DNA of 64,000 nt. It comes from Rhodocyclales bacterium. GTDB lineage: Bacteria; Pseudomonadota; Gammaproteobacteria; Burkholderiales; Rhodocyclaceae. The notes under the pieces are model-generated. The model ran no database searches. It had not been told where the DNA came from and saw only the letters and a program-made list of their open reading frames with translations. Every line of letters starts with the position of its first letter. Positions within the stretch are counted from its first letter, which is position 1. The position numbers were made by a program, and so were the translations under genes. Below, piece after piece: positions 25,577 through 33,956 of this stretch. The stretch covers positions 20,072 to 84,071 of the forward strand of contig JACPUD010000057.1 of assembly GCA_016192435.1 (NCBI GenBank), written 5' to 3'.

Positions 25577-25969
25577 GTGACCATACTTGTAGCCTATGTA
25601 CCGCGCCCGGAAGGGCAGGCCGCCCTGGATAAGGGAATCGAAATTGCCGGTCGTCGCAAGGAAGCCCTGGTGGTGGTCAACACCAGTCGGGGCGGCAGCG
25701 GGGAAGATCCATCGATGGCCGATGTGCAGGATGTCGAGCGCGTCGAAAAATTGCTGATGGCTTCCGGCATCGACGCAACGTTCAAGCAGTTTGTTCGCGG
25801 CAAGAGCGCCATCGAGGAAATCGAGGAGATGGTCGACTCGCTGCCGATTTCTCTTGTTGTCATCGGCCTGCGCAAACGCACACCGGTAGGCAAGCTTTTT
25901 CTGGGCAGCGTGGCCCAGGACATCCTGCTCAATGTTCCCTGCCCGGTCTTGGCGGTGAAGGCTGGCTGA
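25577..25969 (+). CDS. Universal stress protein (UspA family)
   Basis: A 130-residue single USP domain with a GTG start at 25577 (GGGAGAG upstream) and the beginning (V)TILVAYVPRPEGQAALDKGI. The ATP-binding loop is represented by GLRKRTPVGKLFLGSVAQDI near the end, close to the G-2x-G-9x-G(S/T) pattern. Such proteins bind ATP and support survival under starvation or energy stress. It is monocistronic and converges on the MipA gene. Confidence 0.88.
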   Translation: MTILVAYVPRPEGQAALDKGIEIAGRRKEALVVVNTSRGGSGEDPSMADVQDVERVEKLLMASGIDATFKQFVRGKSAIEEIEEMVDSLPISLVVIGLRKRTPVGKLFLGSVAQDILLNVPCPVLAVKAG

Positions 25970-26009
25970 CCGCTGTCTCCGGCATGGCCGCGCACCCGCC
26001 CGACGGCCA

Positions 26010-27413
26010 CTACATGCGCCACTCGACGTAGGAATAGATGTAGTTCGAGCCGCCGTTCACATTGCCGAGCAGGCGCGAGGTGCCGAAAATGCCCGAGCGG
26101 TGCGTGACGCCGAGGCCGACATAGGTTTCACCCATGGACTTCACGCCGATCAGGTCGCCCAGGCTGATGTCGATGCTCGGATCGAGATAGTTGAGCAGCC
26201 GTGAACTGCTGCGGCCGCGCGCCAGCTGGTCGCGCAGTTCGACGTAGGGCACGCGTTCTGCATAGGAGATGCCGACGCCCATGCCGAGCCGGGTGCGCAC
26301 GCGGTGGCTCCAGGGGAAGCCGTAGTAGTAGGCCTTCATGTAGGCATTGGCCTGCCAGGAATCTTCCTGCAAGCCGCGTTCGTTGTGCCGCAGCAGGCCG
26401 ATGTAACCGACGAAATCGAGCGGCCAGCCGTTCAGGCGCTCGATGAAGGGGCGGCCCAGTTCGATGGCGGCGACCCGCGTCTGATCGACGGTGTTGGTCG
26501 AGGTGCATTTGAGCAGCATCACCTGGGCCACGTCGCAATCGGTGGCCTTGCCGTACAGCGCCTTGACGATCAGCGGCCGGCCCTCGGGCCAGGCGTCGTG
26601 CTCGGGAGAAAAATCGTAGGCCAGGCCGAGGTGTCCGGCCAGTTGGGTGCGGCTGTCGACGATGGGACTGGCGCGCACGCCCGAGGCCCAGCGCGTCGCC
26701 GATACGCCGCCGATCAGCCGCCAGCGCGCGGAAAGCCGGTAGGCCGCGGACAGGGCCAGTTCGGCGTTGACGCCGCCTCCCGGTTCGTAGGCCGGGCGCG
26801 TGATGGTCGCTTCGGACGGCCGCACGCCGTAGTAGTAATTGTTGAGCCGGGCATCGCGTGCGGCGAGCGTGAATTGCGGCTGCACCTGCAGCTTGCCCAG
26901 CGCCAGGTCGTAGCGATAGCCGGCGCGGATTTCGCTGCCGTCCGATCCGCTGCCCGCGTCGCTCAACAGTTCGCCGAACAGCGTGCCCCAGGAATAGCGC
27001 TGCTGATAGCCCAGCCCCAGGTCGACGCCCGGCCCGCGGTTGGCCATGCCGGCCAGGCTCGCGGGAATGCGGTCGTAGGGGTAGCCCTCGAAACGATAGG
27101 CGACAAACGCGTCGAAGCGCGAATCGGGAGTTTCCCTGAGTTTCAGGCCGACCCGGTAGGCTTCGAGAAAAACGCGCTTGCTCTCGTAGATGTAGATCGG
27201 AACAAAGTCGTGGCGCGTGCCCGCGCCGCTATAGATCGAGTTCTCGAAGCGCATGGCCATGCCGAGCCCGGCACCCCCGGTTGCGACGGGCATGGTTGCC
27301 GCGACGATCGGCTGATTGGCGGGCTCCACCGCGGCGCCATGCGCCGGCAAGAGGCACAGGCACAAGGCCAGACCCGCCGTTGCCTGCAGTGAATAACCGG
27401 GACCAGAAATCAT
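26010..27413 (-). CDS. MipA/OmpV-like outer-membrane protein
   Basis: A 467-residue exported protein with a signal peptide (cleavage near AHGAAVEP, residue 30) and many alternating beta strands ending in an aromatic-rich C-terminal strand (YIYSYVEWRM), consistent with a beta barrel. The pattern FVPIYIYESKRVFLEAYRVG fits the MipA/OmpV family, linked to scaffolding of murein enzymes or to small-molecule passage. ATG 27413 is preferred (GGAG eight bases upstream) over a GTG three codons earlier. A TATAAT -10 lies at 27490. Confidence 0.8.
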   Translation of the reverse strand: MISGPGYSLQATAGLALCLCLLPAHGAAVEPANQPIVAATMPVATGGAGLGMAMRFENSIYSGAGTRHDFVPIYIYESKRVFLEAYRVGLKLRETPDSRFDAFVAYRFEGYPYDRIPASLAGMANRGPGVDLGLGYQQRYSWGTLFGELLSDAGSGSDGSEIRAGYRYDLALGKLQVQPQFTLAARDARLNNYYYGVRPSEATITRPAYEPGGGVNAELALSAAYRLSARWRLIGGVSATRWASGVRASPIVDSRTQLAGHLGLAYDFSPEHDAWPEGRPLIVKALYGKATDCDVAQVMLLKCTSTNTVDQTRVAAIELGRPFIERLNGWPLDFVGYIGLLRHNERGLQEDSWQANAYMKAYYYGFPWSHRVRTRLGMGVGISYAERVPYVELRDQLARGRSSSRLLNYLDPSIDISLGDLIGVKSMGETYVGLGVTHRSGIFGTSRLLGNVNGGSNYIYSYVEWRM

Positions 27414-27489
27414 TGCACGCACTCCGCTTTCATTGCGGCGATTGCCGCCGCTGCGCCGAACGCCGCTGCAATCGGCGCCCGCCTAGTAA

Positions 27490-27495
27490 ATTATA
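27490..27495 (-). promoter_or_regulatory. Consensus -10 element upstream of the MipA gene
   Basis: Minus-strand TATAAT in an AT-rich patch just after the RcnB stop. No -35 match is seen at 16-18 bases, so an activator or an extended promoter is likely. Confidence 0.5.
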
Positions 27496-27518
27496 TGCCC
27501 GGCTACGGCCAGCGCTGA

Positions 27519-28061
27519 CTACATGGCGCCGAGATCCGCAATCGCATCGACCACCATGCCCGTACCGATCGCGATCATCAATATGTCGCCGGCGACGCGC
27601 ACATAGCGATGACCGGACGGCGGCGGGCCGATCTGCACCACCAGCGGCGCCGGGACGGAGTAATAGATCACGTCGCGCGGCAACTGGTAGCCGACCCGCC
27701 ATTTCTTGGCCTGGCCCGGCGGCATGCAGCCGTTGTTCTTCTTCGCCAGTCCCGGCGGGCAGCCGCGCCCGCGGTAATGCTCGGCGTAATAGTCGCGCAC
27801 CAGCACGTGCTGCTGCGGCTGAAAGTGGCGACGATCGCCATCCGAATGGCGGTCATTGTCCTGGCGCGAGTTGCGGTCGTCGTCCTTGCGGTCATCCTTG
27901 CGTTCGCCCTTGCGCTCGTCGCGCTGATCGCCGCGGTCGCTCTTGCCGCCCTTGTCGTTGCCGGCCCAGGCGGGCTTGTCGGCCAGCGCCGGGCCGGCCG
28001 CAAAAATTCCGGCAATAAGCAGCACCGTCGCGCATCTTGTTTTCAGAGCAGGTAGTTTCAT
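27519..28061 (-). CDS. RcnB-family periplasmic protein
   Basis: A 180-residue exported protein with cleavage near ALADKPAW (residue 27). A strongly charged low-complexity region (Asp/Arg/Lys repeats, about residues 38-78) comes first, then the RcnB-type core with GCPPGLAKKNNGCMPPGQAK and a YYSVP segment, and a hydrophobic C-terminus. RcnB in E. coli adjusts periplasmic nickel and cobalt; the metal here is not known. The activator site at 28136 with a perfect TATGTT -10 lies upstream. Confidence 0.8.
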   Translation of the reverse strand: MKLPALKTRCATVLLIAGIFAAGPALADKPAWAGNDKGGKSDRGDQRDERKGERKDDRKDDDRNSRQDNDRHSDGDRRHFQPQQHVLVRDYYAEHYRGRGCPPGLAKKNNGCMPPGQAKKWRVGYQLPRDVIYYSVPAPLVVQIGPPPSGHRYVRVAGDILMIAIGTGMVVDAIADLGAM

Positions 28062-28135
28062 GTTGGATCACCGTGTAGGGAATGCATTGAACAGCGAAAG
28101 TCAGATGCAACATAGCCGGCCCTGGAGAAAGCTTC

Positions 28136-28151
28136 TGTGCGATACCGTACA
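28136..28151 (-). promoter_or_regulatory. Palindromic activator site, rcnB-like gene promoter
   Basis: TGTGCG-ATAC-CGTACA. On the minus strand TATGTT begins exactly 22 bases after it (28109-28114), predicting a start near 28102 and a 41-base leader. Confidence 0.85.
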
Positions 28152-28184
28152 TTGGCCAGCCGCAGCGTGCCGCGGGCGACAAGA

Positions 28185-29168
28185 CTAGCTGTCGCGCCCC
28201 AGGCGATGCAGGATCAGCGCCCGGGTCTCGCGCACCGCCGCCGCGTAGGGGCTGCCGGCGGGCGTTGCGGCCTGCTCGATGAGCGCCAGCGCCTCTTCGT
28301 TGCGCTGCAGATCGGACAGCGTATGCGCCAGGTTGTTGATCACGGCCACGGCCTGCGGATGACGGGCATGGGTGCGGCGCAGGACGGCCGCGGCTTGCTC
28401 GAGCTCTCCCCGCGCGTAATGCCGATGGGCCAGGCCGATGCCCGCGGCGACATTGTCGGGCCAGCGCTGCAGCGCTGCGGCATACGCGGCGAAGCTGGCG
28501 TCCGGCGCGGCGACCCGCTCCATGGCCGCGACCGCCGCCAGATGGACCGTCTCGCTGGCGGTCGCCGCAATGCGGTCGGGCGGCAGGGTCAGCATCGCCC
28601 AGTAATTGCTCTTCTTCCAGGTGTATTCGAAGACCGTGAACGGCACGGCCAGGCGCCGGGTTTCACCCGAGCGCAGGTGGAGCTCGCCGGCAGGATAGTC
28701 GAAGCCGACGACGACGGCATAGTGCCAGTTGGTGATGAAGCCGACCCCGGTGTCCTGCAGCACCAGCACCGGATTGCCCGCCGCGACTTCGCGCAGCAGG
28801 TCGTCGAAACGCGGCGCCAACGGGTAGGAAAGCTTGCCGTAGCGGCGCGGCGCGGCCAGCATTTCCACCTGCAGGCTGCCTTCGCGCCCCGGCAGATAGA
28901 CGCGCTTGACCAGTTCGTCCGGCGTCACCGCGGTGCCGGCATGGACCAGCGTCGTTGCCAGCGCGGCGGGACCGCACTGATATTCCCGCTGGGCAAAGAA
29001 GGGCACTTCGCGCAGCTCGCTGCGCTCGGCGACGCCTTGCGGCCAGGCATCGCGCAGGCTCATGGTTTGCGGCACCAGCGCGGCGCAGCCACTGAGCCCC
29101 GCGAGCAGCAAAAAAGCGCCCGCGGTGAGGCGGGCGCCGGCGAACCAAGCCTGAAAGTCCGGCATCAT
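28185..29168 (-). CDS. PA2778-family exported cysteine peptidase with TPR repeats
   Basis: A 327-residue lipoprotein (lipobox LSGC near residue 27). A C39-like papain-fold peptidase domain has cysteine in YQCGPAALATTLVHAG (residue 65) and histidine in NWHYAVVVGF (near 150). About three tetratricopeptide-like helical repeats follow in the C-terminal half. PA2778 and PA2779 proteins usually occur as neighbours, as here; their substrate is not established. Two tandem ATGs (29168, 29165) are possible starts. The gene follows PA2779 by 29 bases. Confidence 0.85.
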   Translation of the reverse strand: MMPDFQAWFAGARLTAGAFLLLAGLSGCAALVPQTMSLRDAWPQGVAERSELREVPFFAQREYQCGPAALATTLVHAGTAVTPDELVKRVYLPGREGSLQVEMLAAPRRYGKLSYPLAPRFDDLLREVAAGNPVLVLQDTGVGFITNWHYAVVVGFDYPAGELHLRSGETRRLAVPFTVFEYTWKKSNYWAMLTLPPDRIAATASETVHLAAVAAMERVAAPDASFAAYAAALQRWPDNVAAGIGLAHRHYARGELEQAAAVLRRTHARHPQAVAVINNLAHTLSDLQRNEEALALIEQAATPAGSPYAAAVRETRALILHRLGRDS

Positions 29169-29197
29169 TGCTCGGGCTCGGCGCGCGATGCGGACGA

Positions 29198-29551
29198 CTA
29201 GCGACGGAAGGCGAAGTACCAGATGAAGAAGACGACCAGGATCAGCACCACCAGGCCATCGCCGCCGGCAGGAACGGCATTGATCTGGCCGGCGAGGCCG
29301 CGGACTTCCTCGTCGCTCATCGACGCGACGCGATCCCGCGCATCCTGCGCATCCAGGCCCAGCGCCTGAAACTCGTTCACGGTCTGCGAGCGGCTCAGGT
29401 AACTCGATACCAGATTGCGGTCGGCCTGCACCGTGGCGGCGGCAGTCACCTGCTCCGTACCGATCATGCTGGCCTGTCCGGTCTGGAAGGGCAGGGTTAT
29501 GAGAGCAACGGCGAGAAAGCGGCAAAGCAGTTTCTTGAATGCGGAATTCAT
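29198..29551 (-). CDS. PA2779-family exported membrane protein
   Basis: A 117-residue protein with a signal peptide (cleavage near QASMIGT, residue 28), a helical domain (LSRSQTVNEFQALGLDAQDA, then RVASMSDEEV) and one C-terminal membrane segment ending in FAFRR. It is the constant partner of the PA2778 peptidase and may be its target or anchor. ATG 29551 is preferred since AGGAG lies six bases upstream; ATG 29557 abuts that site. The palindromic site at 29646 precedes it. Confidence 0.85.
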   Translation of the reverse strand: MNSAFKKLLCRFLAVALITLPFQTGQASMIGTEQVTAAATVQADRNLVSSYLSRSQTVNEFQALGLDAQDARDRVASMSDEEVRGLAGQINAVPAGGDGLVVLILVVFFIWYFAFRR

Positions 29552-29645
29552 GGTCATCTCCTGTGGTGGGTCGGATCGGGATCGTCCCCACGCAAGGATG
29601 TGTGAGAACTTGTTACGGACTCTGAGCCAAGCTCTGCGCAAGTTC

Positions 29646-29661
29646 TGTGCGCTGTCGCACA
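29646..29661 (-). promoter_or_regulatory. Palindromic activator site, PA2779-PA2778 operon
   Basis: TGTGCG-CTGT-CGCACA, perfect arms. On the minus strand CAGAGT starts 22 bases after it (29619-29624), predicting a start near 29612. Confidence 0.8.
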
Positions 29662-29728
29662 TAGCGCGACAATTGCGCCACTGAATGCTCGTAGCCTTCG
29701 ACCCTTCAGCCTTGTGCAGCGCCGTGTC

Positions 29729-29743
29729 GCCAGCGCCAACTCC
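29729..29743 (+). repeat. Dispersed repeat, copy 2
   Basis: GCCAGCGCCAACTCC, one mismatch, preceded by GCGCCGTGTC as in copy 6. GCCAG/CTGGC can form a stem. It is intergenic, between lpd-like and PA2779 genes. Confidence 0.7.
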
Positions 29744-29782
29744 TGGCCGCTGCGCACCGGTCCGCAGCAGACCGCAGCATGC

Positions 29783-31198
29783 TCACGCCACGCGCAGTTT
29801 CGCCTGAACCTCGCGCAGCGCCGTGCGCAGTCCCTCTTCGACGACCGGATGATAGAAGGGCATCTCCAGCATCTGCGTCACGGTCATCTGGTTCTGCAGC
29901 GCCCAGGCCAACAGATGCGCCAGATGCTCGGCGGCCGGCACCAGCATTTCCGCGCCCAGGAAATCACCCGTGGCGGGATCGGCATAGATGTTGAGCAGGC
30001 CCTGGTTCTTCAGCATGATGCGCGAACGGCCCTGGTCCTGGAAACTTGCCTGGCCGGTCACAAAGCTGCCGGCTTCGAGCAAATGAAAACCGCCGCCGAC
30101 GATGGCGATCTGCGGATCGGTGAACACGATGCCGATCGGTACGCGGCGCTGGACCGGGGTCACCAGGCTGCCCAGCGCGACGCGCGCGGCATTGCGTCCG
30201 GCAATGCGCCCTTCGTCGGCCGCCTCGTGCAGCAGCGGAATGAAATTATTGGCGTCGCCGGCGATGAAGATCGGGCTGGCTCCGCTTGCGCTCAGCGTGC
30301 GGGTGGTCAGGGGATCGAAGGTCGGTATTCCTTTATCGTCGAGCCTGATGCCGGTCTGGTCCAGGCCGATGTCCGACACATTGGGGGCACGCCCGGTGGC
30401 GGCGAGGACATAGTCGAAATGTTCGACGGCCACCTTGCCGTCCGCCCCCTTGCGTCGAAGCGCGACGCGATCGCCTTCGCGTTCCATGGACTCGACATGG
30501 GCGTCGGGCTCCAGTGTGAATTCCCGGTTGAAGGCCGCCACCGCGTAACTCAGAATCTCCGGATCGCTGAGGGGACCGACGCGACCGCCGCGGCCGAGCA
30601 CCGCAACCCGGACACCCAGGCGGTGCAGGGCCTGGCCGAGTTCCAGCCCGACGATTCCCGGACCCATCACGGCCACCGATCTGGGCAGGTCGCGCCAGTT
30701 GAAAACGTCGTCGCTGATGATCAGGCGCTCGCCCAGGGATTTGAACGTATCCGGGTAGGTGGCGCGCGAACCGGTGGCGATGACGCTGCTCTTGCACCGG
30801 ATCAGGGTGTGATCCGCCACGGCTATCGTGTGGTCGTCCCGGAACACGGCGCGGCCGAGCAGGCGATCCGTCCCGGGAATATCCTGCACATCGCTCAGCA
30901 CGAAGCCGACAAAACGGTCGCGCTCGCGCCTGACCCGCTCCATCACCGCGCCGCCATCGATGCGCACCACGCCATCGACATGAATGCCGAAGCCCGGCGC
31001 CTTGCCCACCGCGTCGGCGGCCTCGGCCGCGGCGATCAGCAGCTTGCTCGGCATGCAACCGACCCGCGCGCAGGTGGTGCCGTAGTCGCCGCCCTCGATG
31101 ATGACGACGCTCGCGCCGGCGGCCTTGGCCGAACGATAGGCGGCCAGGCCGGCCGTACCGGCACCGATGATTGCGACGTCGACCTGCAGAGTTTGCAT
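29783..31198 (-). CDS. Dihydrolipoamide dehydrogenase-like flavoprotein
   Basis: A 471-residue class I pyridine nucleotide-disulfide oxidoreductase. The FAD motif is IIGAGTAGLAAY at residue 9, the redox cysteines are in CARVGCMPSK near residue 43, and the NAD motif is VMGPGIVGLELG near 176. The second FAD segment ends in FIAGDAN, and a C-terminal interface has HPVVEE. The redox loop differs from the standard CLNVGCIPSK, and no lipoyl enzyme genes are nearby, so it may serve another disulfide. GGAGGG upstream lies inside the preceding small ORF. The promoter site is at 31477. Confidence 0.85.
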   Translation of the reverse strand: MQTLQVDVAIIGAGTAGLAAYRSAKAAGASVVIIEGGDYGTTCARVGCMPSKLLIAAAEAADAVGKAPGFGIHVDGVVRIDGGAVMERVRRERDRFVGFVLSDVQDIPGTDRLLGRAVFRDDHTIAVADHTLIRCKSSVIATGSRATYPDTFKSLGERLIISDDVFNWRDLPRSVAVMGPGIVGLELGQALHRLGVRVAVLGRGGRVGPLSDPEILSYAVAAFNREFTLEPDAHVESMEREGDRVALRRKGADGKVAVEHFDYVLAATGRAPNVSDIGLDQTGIRLDDKGIPTFDPLTTRTLSASGASPIFIAGDANNFIPLLHEAADEGRIAGRNAARVALGSLVTPVQRRVPIGIVFTDPQIAIVGGGFHLLEAGSFVTGQASFQDQGRSRIMLKNQGLLNIYADPATGDFLGAEMLVPAAEHLAHLLAWALQNQMTVTQMLEMPFYHPVVEEGLRTALREVQAKLRVA

Positions 31199-31201
31199 GA
31201 T

Positions 31202-31363
31202 TCAGCCCTCCCGGCGCGCATCAGGCGCCGCAAGATAAGTTTCGAGTTCGTCGGCGCCGCCGATCAGCCTGCGGATCAATGTCGCCGACCGTCGTGTCGC
31301 CTTGTTCAGGGTTTTTCCTTCGAGGCCCTGGGCCGTGGCCAGACTCGGTAGGCTGGGTAGCAT
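31202..31363 (-). CDS. Small basic protein coupled to the lpd-like gene
   Basis: A 53-residue frame (MLPSLPSLATAQGLEGKTLN to the end LAAPDARREG) that stops three bases before the lpd-like ATG, with the ribosome site of that gene inside its last codons. AGGAA lies before its ATG. It sits between the predicted start of transcription (near 31443) and lpd, so it is the first frame of that message. I do not recognise it. Confidence 0.55.
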   Translation of the reverse strand: MLPSLPSLATAQGLEGKTLNKATRRSATLIRRLIGGADELETYLAAPDARREG

Positions 31364-31476
31364 GGTATTCCTGGCTGATTGAGGGGTGGTCGGACATGCC
31401 TCGACCGCGGACGAGGCACTGCTCGTGCGCGATGGATCAAACGCCCTCGAATCTACCGGTCATGCCATTTGTGGTC

Positions 31477-31492
31477 TGTACGCCAGCGCACA
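31477..31492. promoter_or_regulatory. Palindromic activator site between lpd-like and mlaC-like genes
   Basis: TGTACG-CCAG-CGCACA. On the minus strand TAGATT begins exactly 22 bases after it (31450-31455), toward the small ORF and lpd. On the plus strand TAGAAA lies three bases closer than usual (31511), toward the mlaC-like gene. Confidence 0.8.
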
Positions 31493-31591
31493 GCGCGCCG
31501 CGCCGGGATGTAGAAAATCACGCCAAGAATTTACGCCGCCCGGTGGGGATGTTTCCCGATCGCCGCGTAATGCGTAATGAGGTCACTTTCG

Positions 31592-32356
31592 ATGCGCAGA
31601 AAATTGCTTGCAAGTCTCTCGCTGGTCGCCGGCCTGGCGGGCAGCGCAAGTACGATTCCCGCGGCTGCGGCAATTCCTGCGGCGCCCAGCGCGGCGTCGG
31701 GCAGCAGGCCGGCACCGGCTCCGCTCGGCGCGGCACAGGATTCCGCACCGGATGCCTTGCTCAGCGCGGCCACAGCGGTGGTGATTGCCCGGCTCAAGGA
31801 CGACGACAGGCCGAATGCCACGACCACGGTCGCCGAACTGATGGAGACGACGATCGCGCCCCTGTTCGACTTTCGCCACATGACGCAGCTCGCCGTGGCG
31901 CGCAACTGGAAACTTGCCTCGGCCGAACAGCAGGACTCCCTGGTGCCCGAGTTCAAGGTGCTGCTGGTGCGTACCTACTCGGCAGCACTGGTGAATTTTC
32001 GCGACGAGGTGATCGACTACAAGCCGCTGTCGCTGACGCCGGGCGCATCCGATGTCACGGTCAAGTCGACCGTGAAGAAACCCGGGGTCGAGCGCATGAG
32101 CATCGACTACGACATGGAAAGGATGACGGACGGCTGGAAGGTGTACGACATTCGCGTTGCCGGCATCAGCCTGACCACGACTTATCGCTCCTCCTTTGCC
32201 GAAATCATTCGCGAAGGCGGGGTAGACACCCTGATCAGATACCTCGTGGCGAAGAACCGCCAGGCGCGCGCCGGGCCCAGGTCCGATGACAGCGAAGCCA
32301 GGGGCCTGATCCTGCTCTACGGCGTCGCCCCCAGCCTGCTGCGCGGCCATCGCTAG
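31592..32356 (+). CDS. MlaC/Ttg2-like periplasmic phospholipid-binding protein
   Basis: A 254-residue exported protein with a signal peptide (SLSLVAGLAGSASTIPAAAA), an alanine/proline linker to about residue 55, then the MlaC core (MTQLAVARNWKLASAEQQDS, with YDMERMTDGWKVYDIRVAGI near the end). MlaC carries phospholipids between membranes. No MlaABDEF genes are nearby, so this is an orphan. The start could also be ATG 31577; the second ATG has GAGG at better spacing. Confidence 0.85.
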   Translation: MRRKLLASLSLVAGLAGSASTIPAAAAIPAAPSAASGSRPAPAPLGAAQDSAPDALLSAATAVVIARLKDDDRPNATTTVAELMETTIAPLFDFRHMTQLAVARNWKLASAEQQDSLVPEFKVLLVRTYSAALVNFRDEVIDYKPLSLTPGASDVTVKSTVKKPGVERMSIDYDMERMTDGWKVYDIRVAGISLTTTYRSSFAEIIREGGVDTLIRYLVAKNRQARAGPRSDDSEARGLILLYGVAPSLLRGHR

Positions 32357-32406
32357 CCGCTGGCCGGCGCGTCCGCTCCCTCCCTATCCGTTCAATGTGC
32401 GCCCAG

Positions 32407-32422
32407 TGTGTGCCAGCGCACA
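32407..32422. promoter_or_regulatory. Palindromic site copy in a convergent gap
   Basis: TGTGTG-CCAG-CGCACA, flanked by GCCC and GGGC so that it can form a longer hairpin. It lies between the 3' ends of two converging genes and has no gene to activate. It may act as a terminator hairpin or a decoy. Confidence 0.5.
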
Positions 32423-32429
32423 CCGGGCG

Positions 32430-33365
32430 TCAGGGCGTCCGGATTTCGCCCCGCGCGCGCAAGTACTCCTTGCGCTTCATGGCGAGGTATTCGCCCTGTT
32501 CCAGTTCATGCAGTTGGCGCGGATGGCGCTCGACCGCGGCGAACCAGTCATGCAGGCTTTTTTCAAGCCGCGCCTGGGGCGGCATGGACAAGGCGCCGAG
32601 ATATGACTCGATTGCAAGGTAATAGCGCATGGTGTTGCGCTCCACCAGGCCGCGCATGCCGCCGATGTAGATCGGCCGGCCGTCGGCCTGTTTGCCGGCG
32701 ACGGTGAAGCCCAGCTTGTCGCTGGCTATGGTGGCCAGGTAGGCTTGCATCGCCACCTTGCCGGCAAAGCCGTAGGCGTAGGAATAAGTCAGATGCAGCA
32801 GGGTCCGGCCGCCGTCCAGCGGCGCTGCCTCGAGCGTGATCCGGTAATCACGGGTACTGAGCGGCCCCTCGTCGGCGCTCAGCATGATTTTCAGGTAGTC
32901 CGGACCTGCGGCGGCGACGCGCCAGGCAAAGTCCACCGGGTAGGCGTCATCCAGCGGCTGCTCGTGTTTCTTGCCGATATACACGCGCAGGCTGCTGCCG
33001 TCGGTCGCAGCGCGGCAGTACTTGGTATTCAGATGCAGCAGCAGGATGTCGCACCAGCGTGCCGGTCCGTTCAGCTCGCTGCCCGCCGCTGCAAACGGAT
33101 GATTGACCAGGGCGTGGATGCTGCCCGCGACACCATCGGCGGTATCGGCGGATTCCAGGTAGAGCGGACGCTGGAACGGATTGTCGCCGGGTCGCTTGAG
33201 CAGGACTTCGTAGTTGGCGCGCAACGCGGCAGCGGCATTCGCAGCGGATTCCGCGGCGGGGGCGAGACCCGCGGCGCAGCACGCCAGGGCCGTTGCCAGC
33301 AGCCGCAGCCTCCCCCGCGCCGTGGTCGCCCGCGACGCCGGCCCTGAAGGCAGCATTTGATCCAT
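32430..33365 (-). CDS. Exported protein of unknown function
   Basis: A protein of about 311 residues from ATG 33365, with a signal-like segment (LRLLATALACCAAGLAPAAE). I do not recognise the family. Visible features are a YEVLLKRPGDNPFQRPLYLE segment, two cysteines around CDILLLHLNTKYC, and a C-terminal helical part with WFAAVERHPRQLHELEQGEY. Upstream in-frame starts exist (33380, 33404), but the predicted promoter at the 33415 site would start transcription near 33381, which favours 33365 or 33356. Confidence 0.65.
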   Translation of the reverse strand: MDQMLPSGPASRATTARGRLRLLATALACCAAGLAPAAESAANAAAALRANYEVLLKRPGDNPFQRPLYLESADTADGVAGSIHALVNHPFAAAGSELNGPARWCDILLLHLNTKYCRAATDGSSLRVYIGKKHEQPLDDAYPVDFAWRVAAAGPDYLKIMLSADEGPLSTRDYRITLEAAPLDGGRTLLHLTYSYAYGFAGKVAMQAYLATIASDKLGFTVAGKQADGRPIYIGGMRGLVERNTMRYYLAIESYLGALSMPPQARLEKSLHDWFAAVERHPRQLHELEQGEYLAMKRKEYLRARGEIRTP

Positions 33366-33414
33366 CGATGCACTACACATGGTTGCAGCATGTACCCTGA
33401 TCACCCGCCGGGTC

Positions 33415-33430
33415 TGTGGCTCACCGCACA
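33415..33430. promoter_or_regulatory. Palindromic activator site between divergent genes
   Basis: TGTGGC-TCAC-CGCACA. On the plus strand TAGCCT begins exactly 22 bases after it (33452-33457) and predicts a start at 33464, the A of the next ATG. On the minus strand TACATG lies one base off (33389-33394), toward the gene at 33365. Confidence 0.75.
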
Positions 33431-33463
33431 GACAGCGCCGTGACCGAAGCCTAGCCTGAATCC

Positions 33464-33937
33464 ATGAAATCGGCGTCCATCAATGTCGGCATACTGTGCA
33501 TCGCCCTGGGAACCGCCCTGGCCTGGGCCGAGGTCACGCAATACCCGGACGCCGCGCCTGAATCCGCATCCGCCGCGGTCATCCTCGAGCAGCCAGGCCC
33601 GGTCGTGGCTCCGGCGCCGGTTGCCAGAATATTGGAGCCGCCGCTGGACGTGGCGGCCTTGAAGACGCGACTGCGGGAAACCCGCGCGATCGGCGCATTT
33701 GCCAAGCTCGCACTGAGCAATCAGATGGATGACCTGGTGCAGGAGTTTCGCTCGCTTCACCTGGGCGGACAGAGCAACAACGTCACCAAGCTGCGGCAGC
33801 GCTATGACCTGCTGGTGCTCAAGGTGCTCGCCCTGATCCAGGACGGCGATCCACCCCTGGCGCGCACCATCGCCGGGTCGCGCGAGGCAATCTGGACCAT
33901 TCTTGCCGATCCGGAACAGTTCAAGTCAGTCGGCTAA
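33464..33937 (+). CDS. Exported protein of unknown function
   Basis: A 157-residue protein with a signal or anchor (SINVGILCIALGTALAWAE), a proline/valine-rich linker, and a helical domain with FAKLALSNQMDDLVQEFRSL and LRQRYDLLVLKVLALIQDGD. No family is recognised. It may be translated from a leaderless message, because its promoter predicts transcription starting at the ATG and no ribosome site is visible. The next small gene starts 19 bases downstream. Confidence 0.65.
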   Translation: MKSASINVGILCIALGTALAWAEVTQYPDAAPESASAAVILEQPGPVVAPAPVARILEPPLDVAALKTRLRETRAIGAFAKLALSNQMDDLVQEFRSLHLGGQSNNVTKLRQRYDLLVLKVLALIQDGDPPLARTIAGSREAIWTILADPEQFKSVG

Positions 33938-33956
33938 GTCTCACGGGAGAGGCGTC

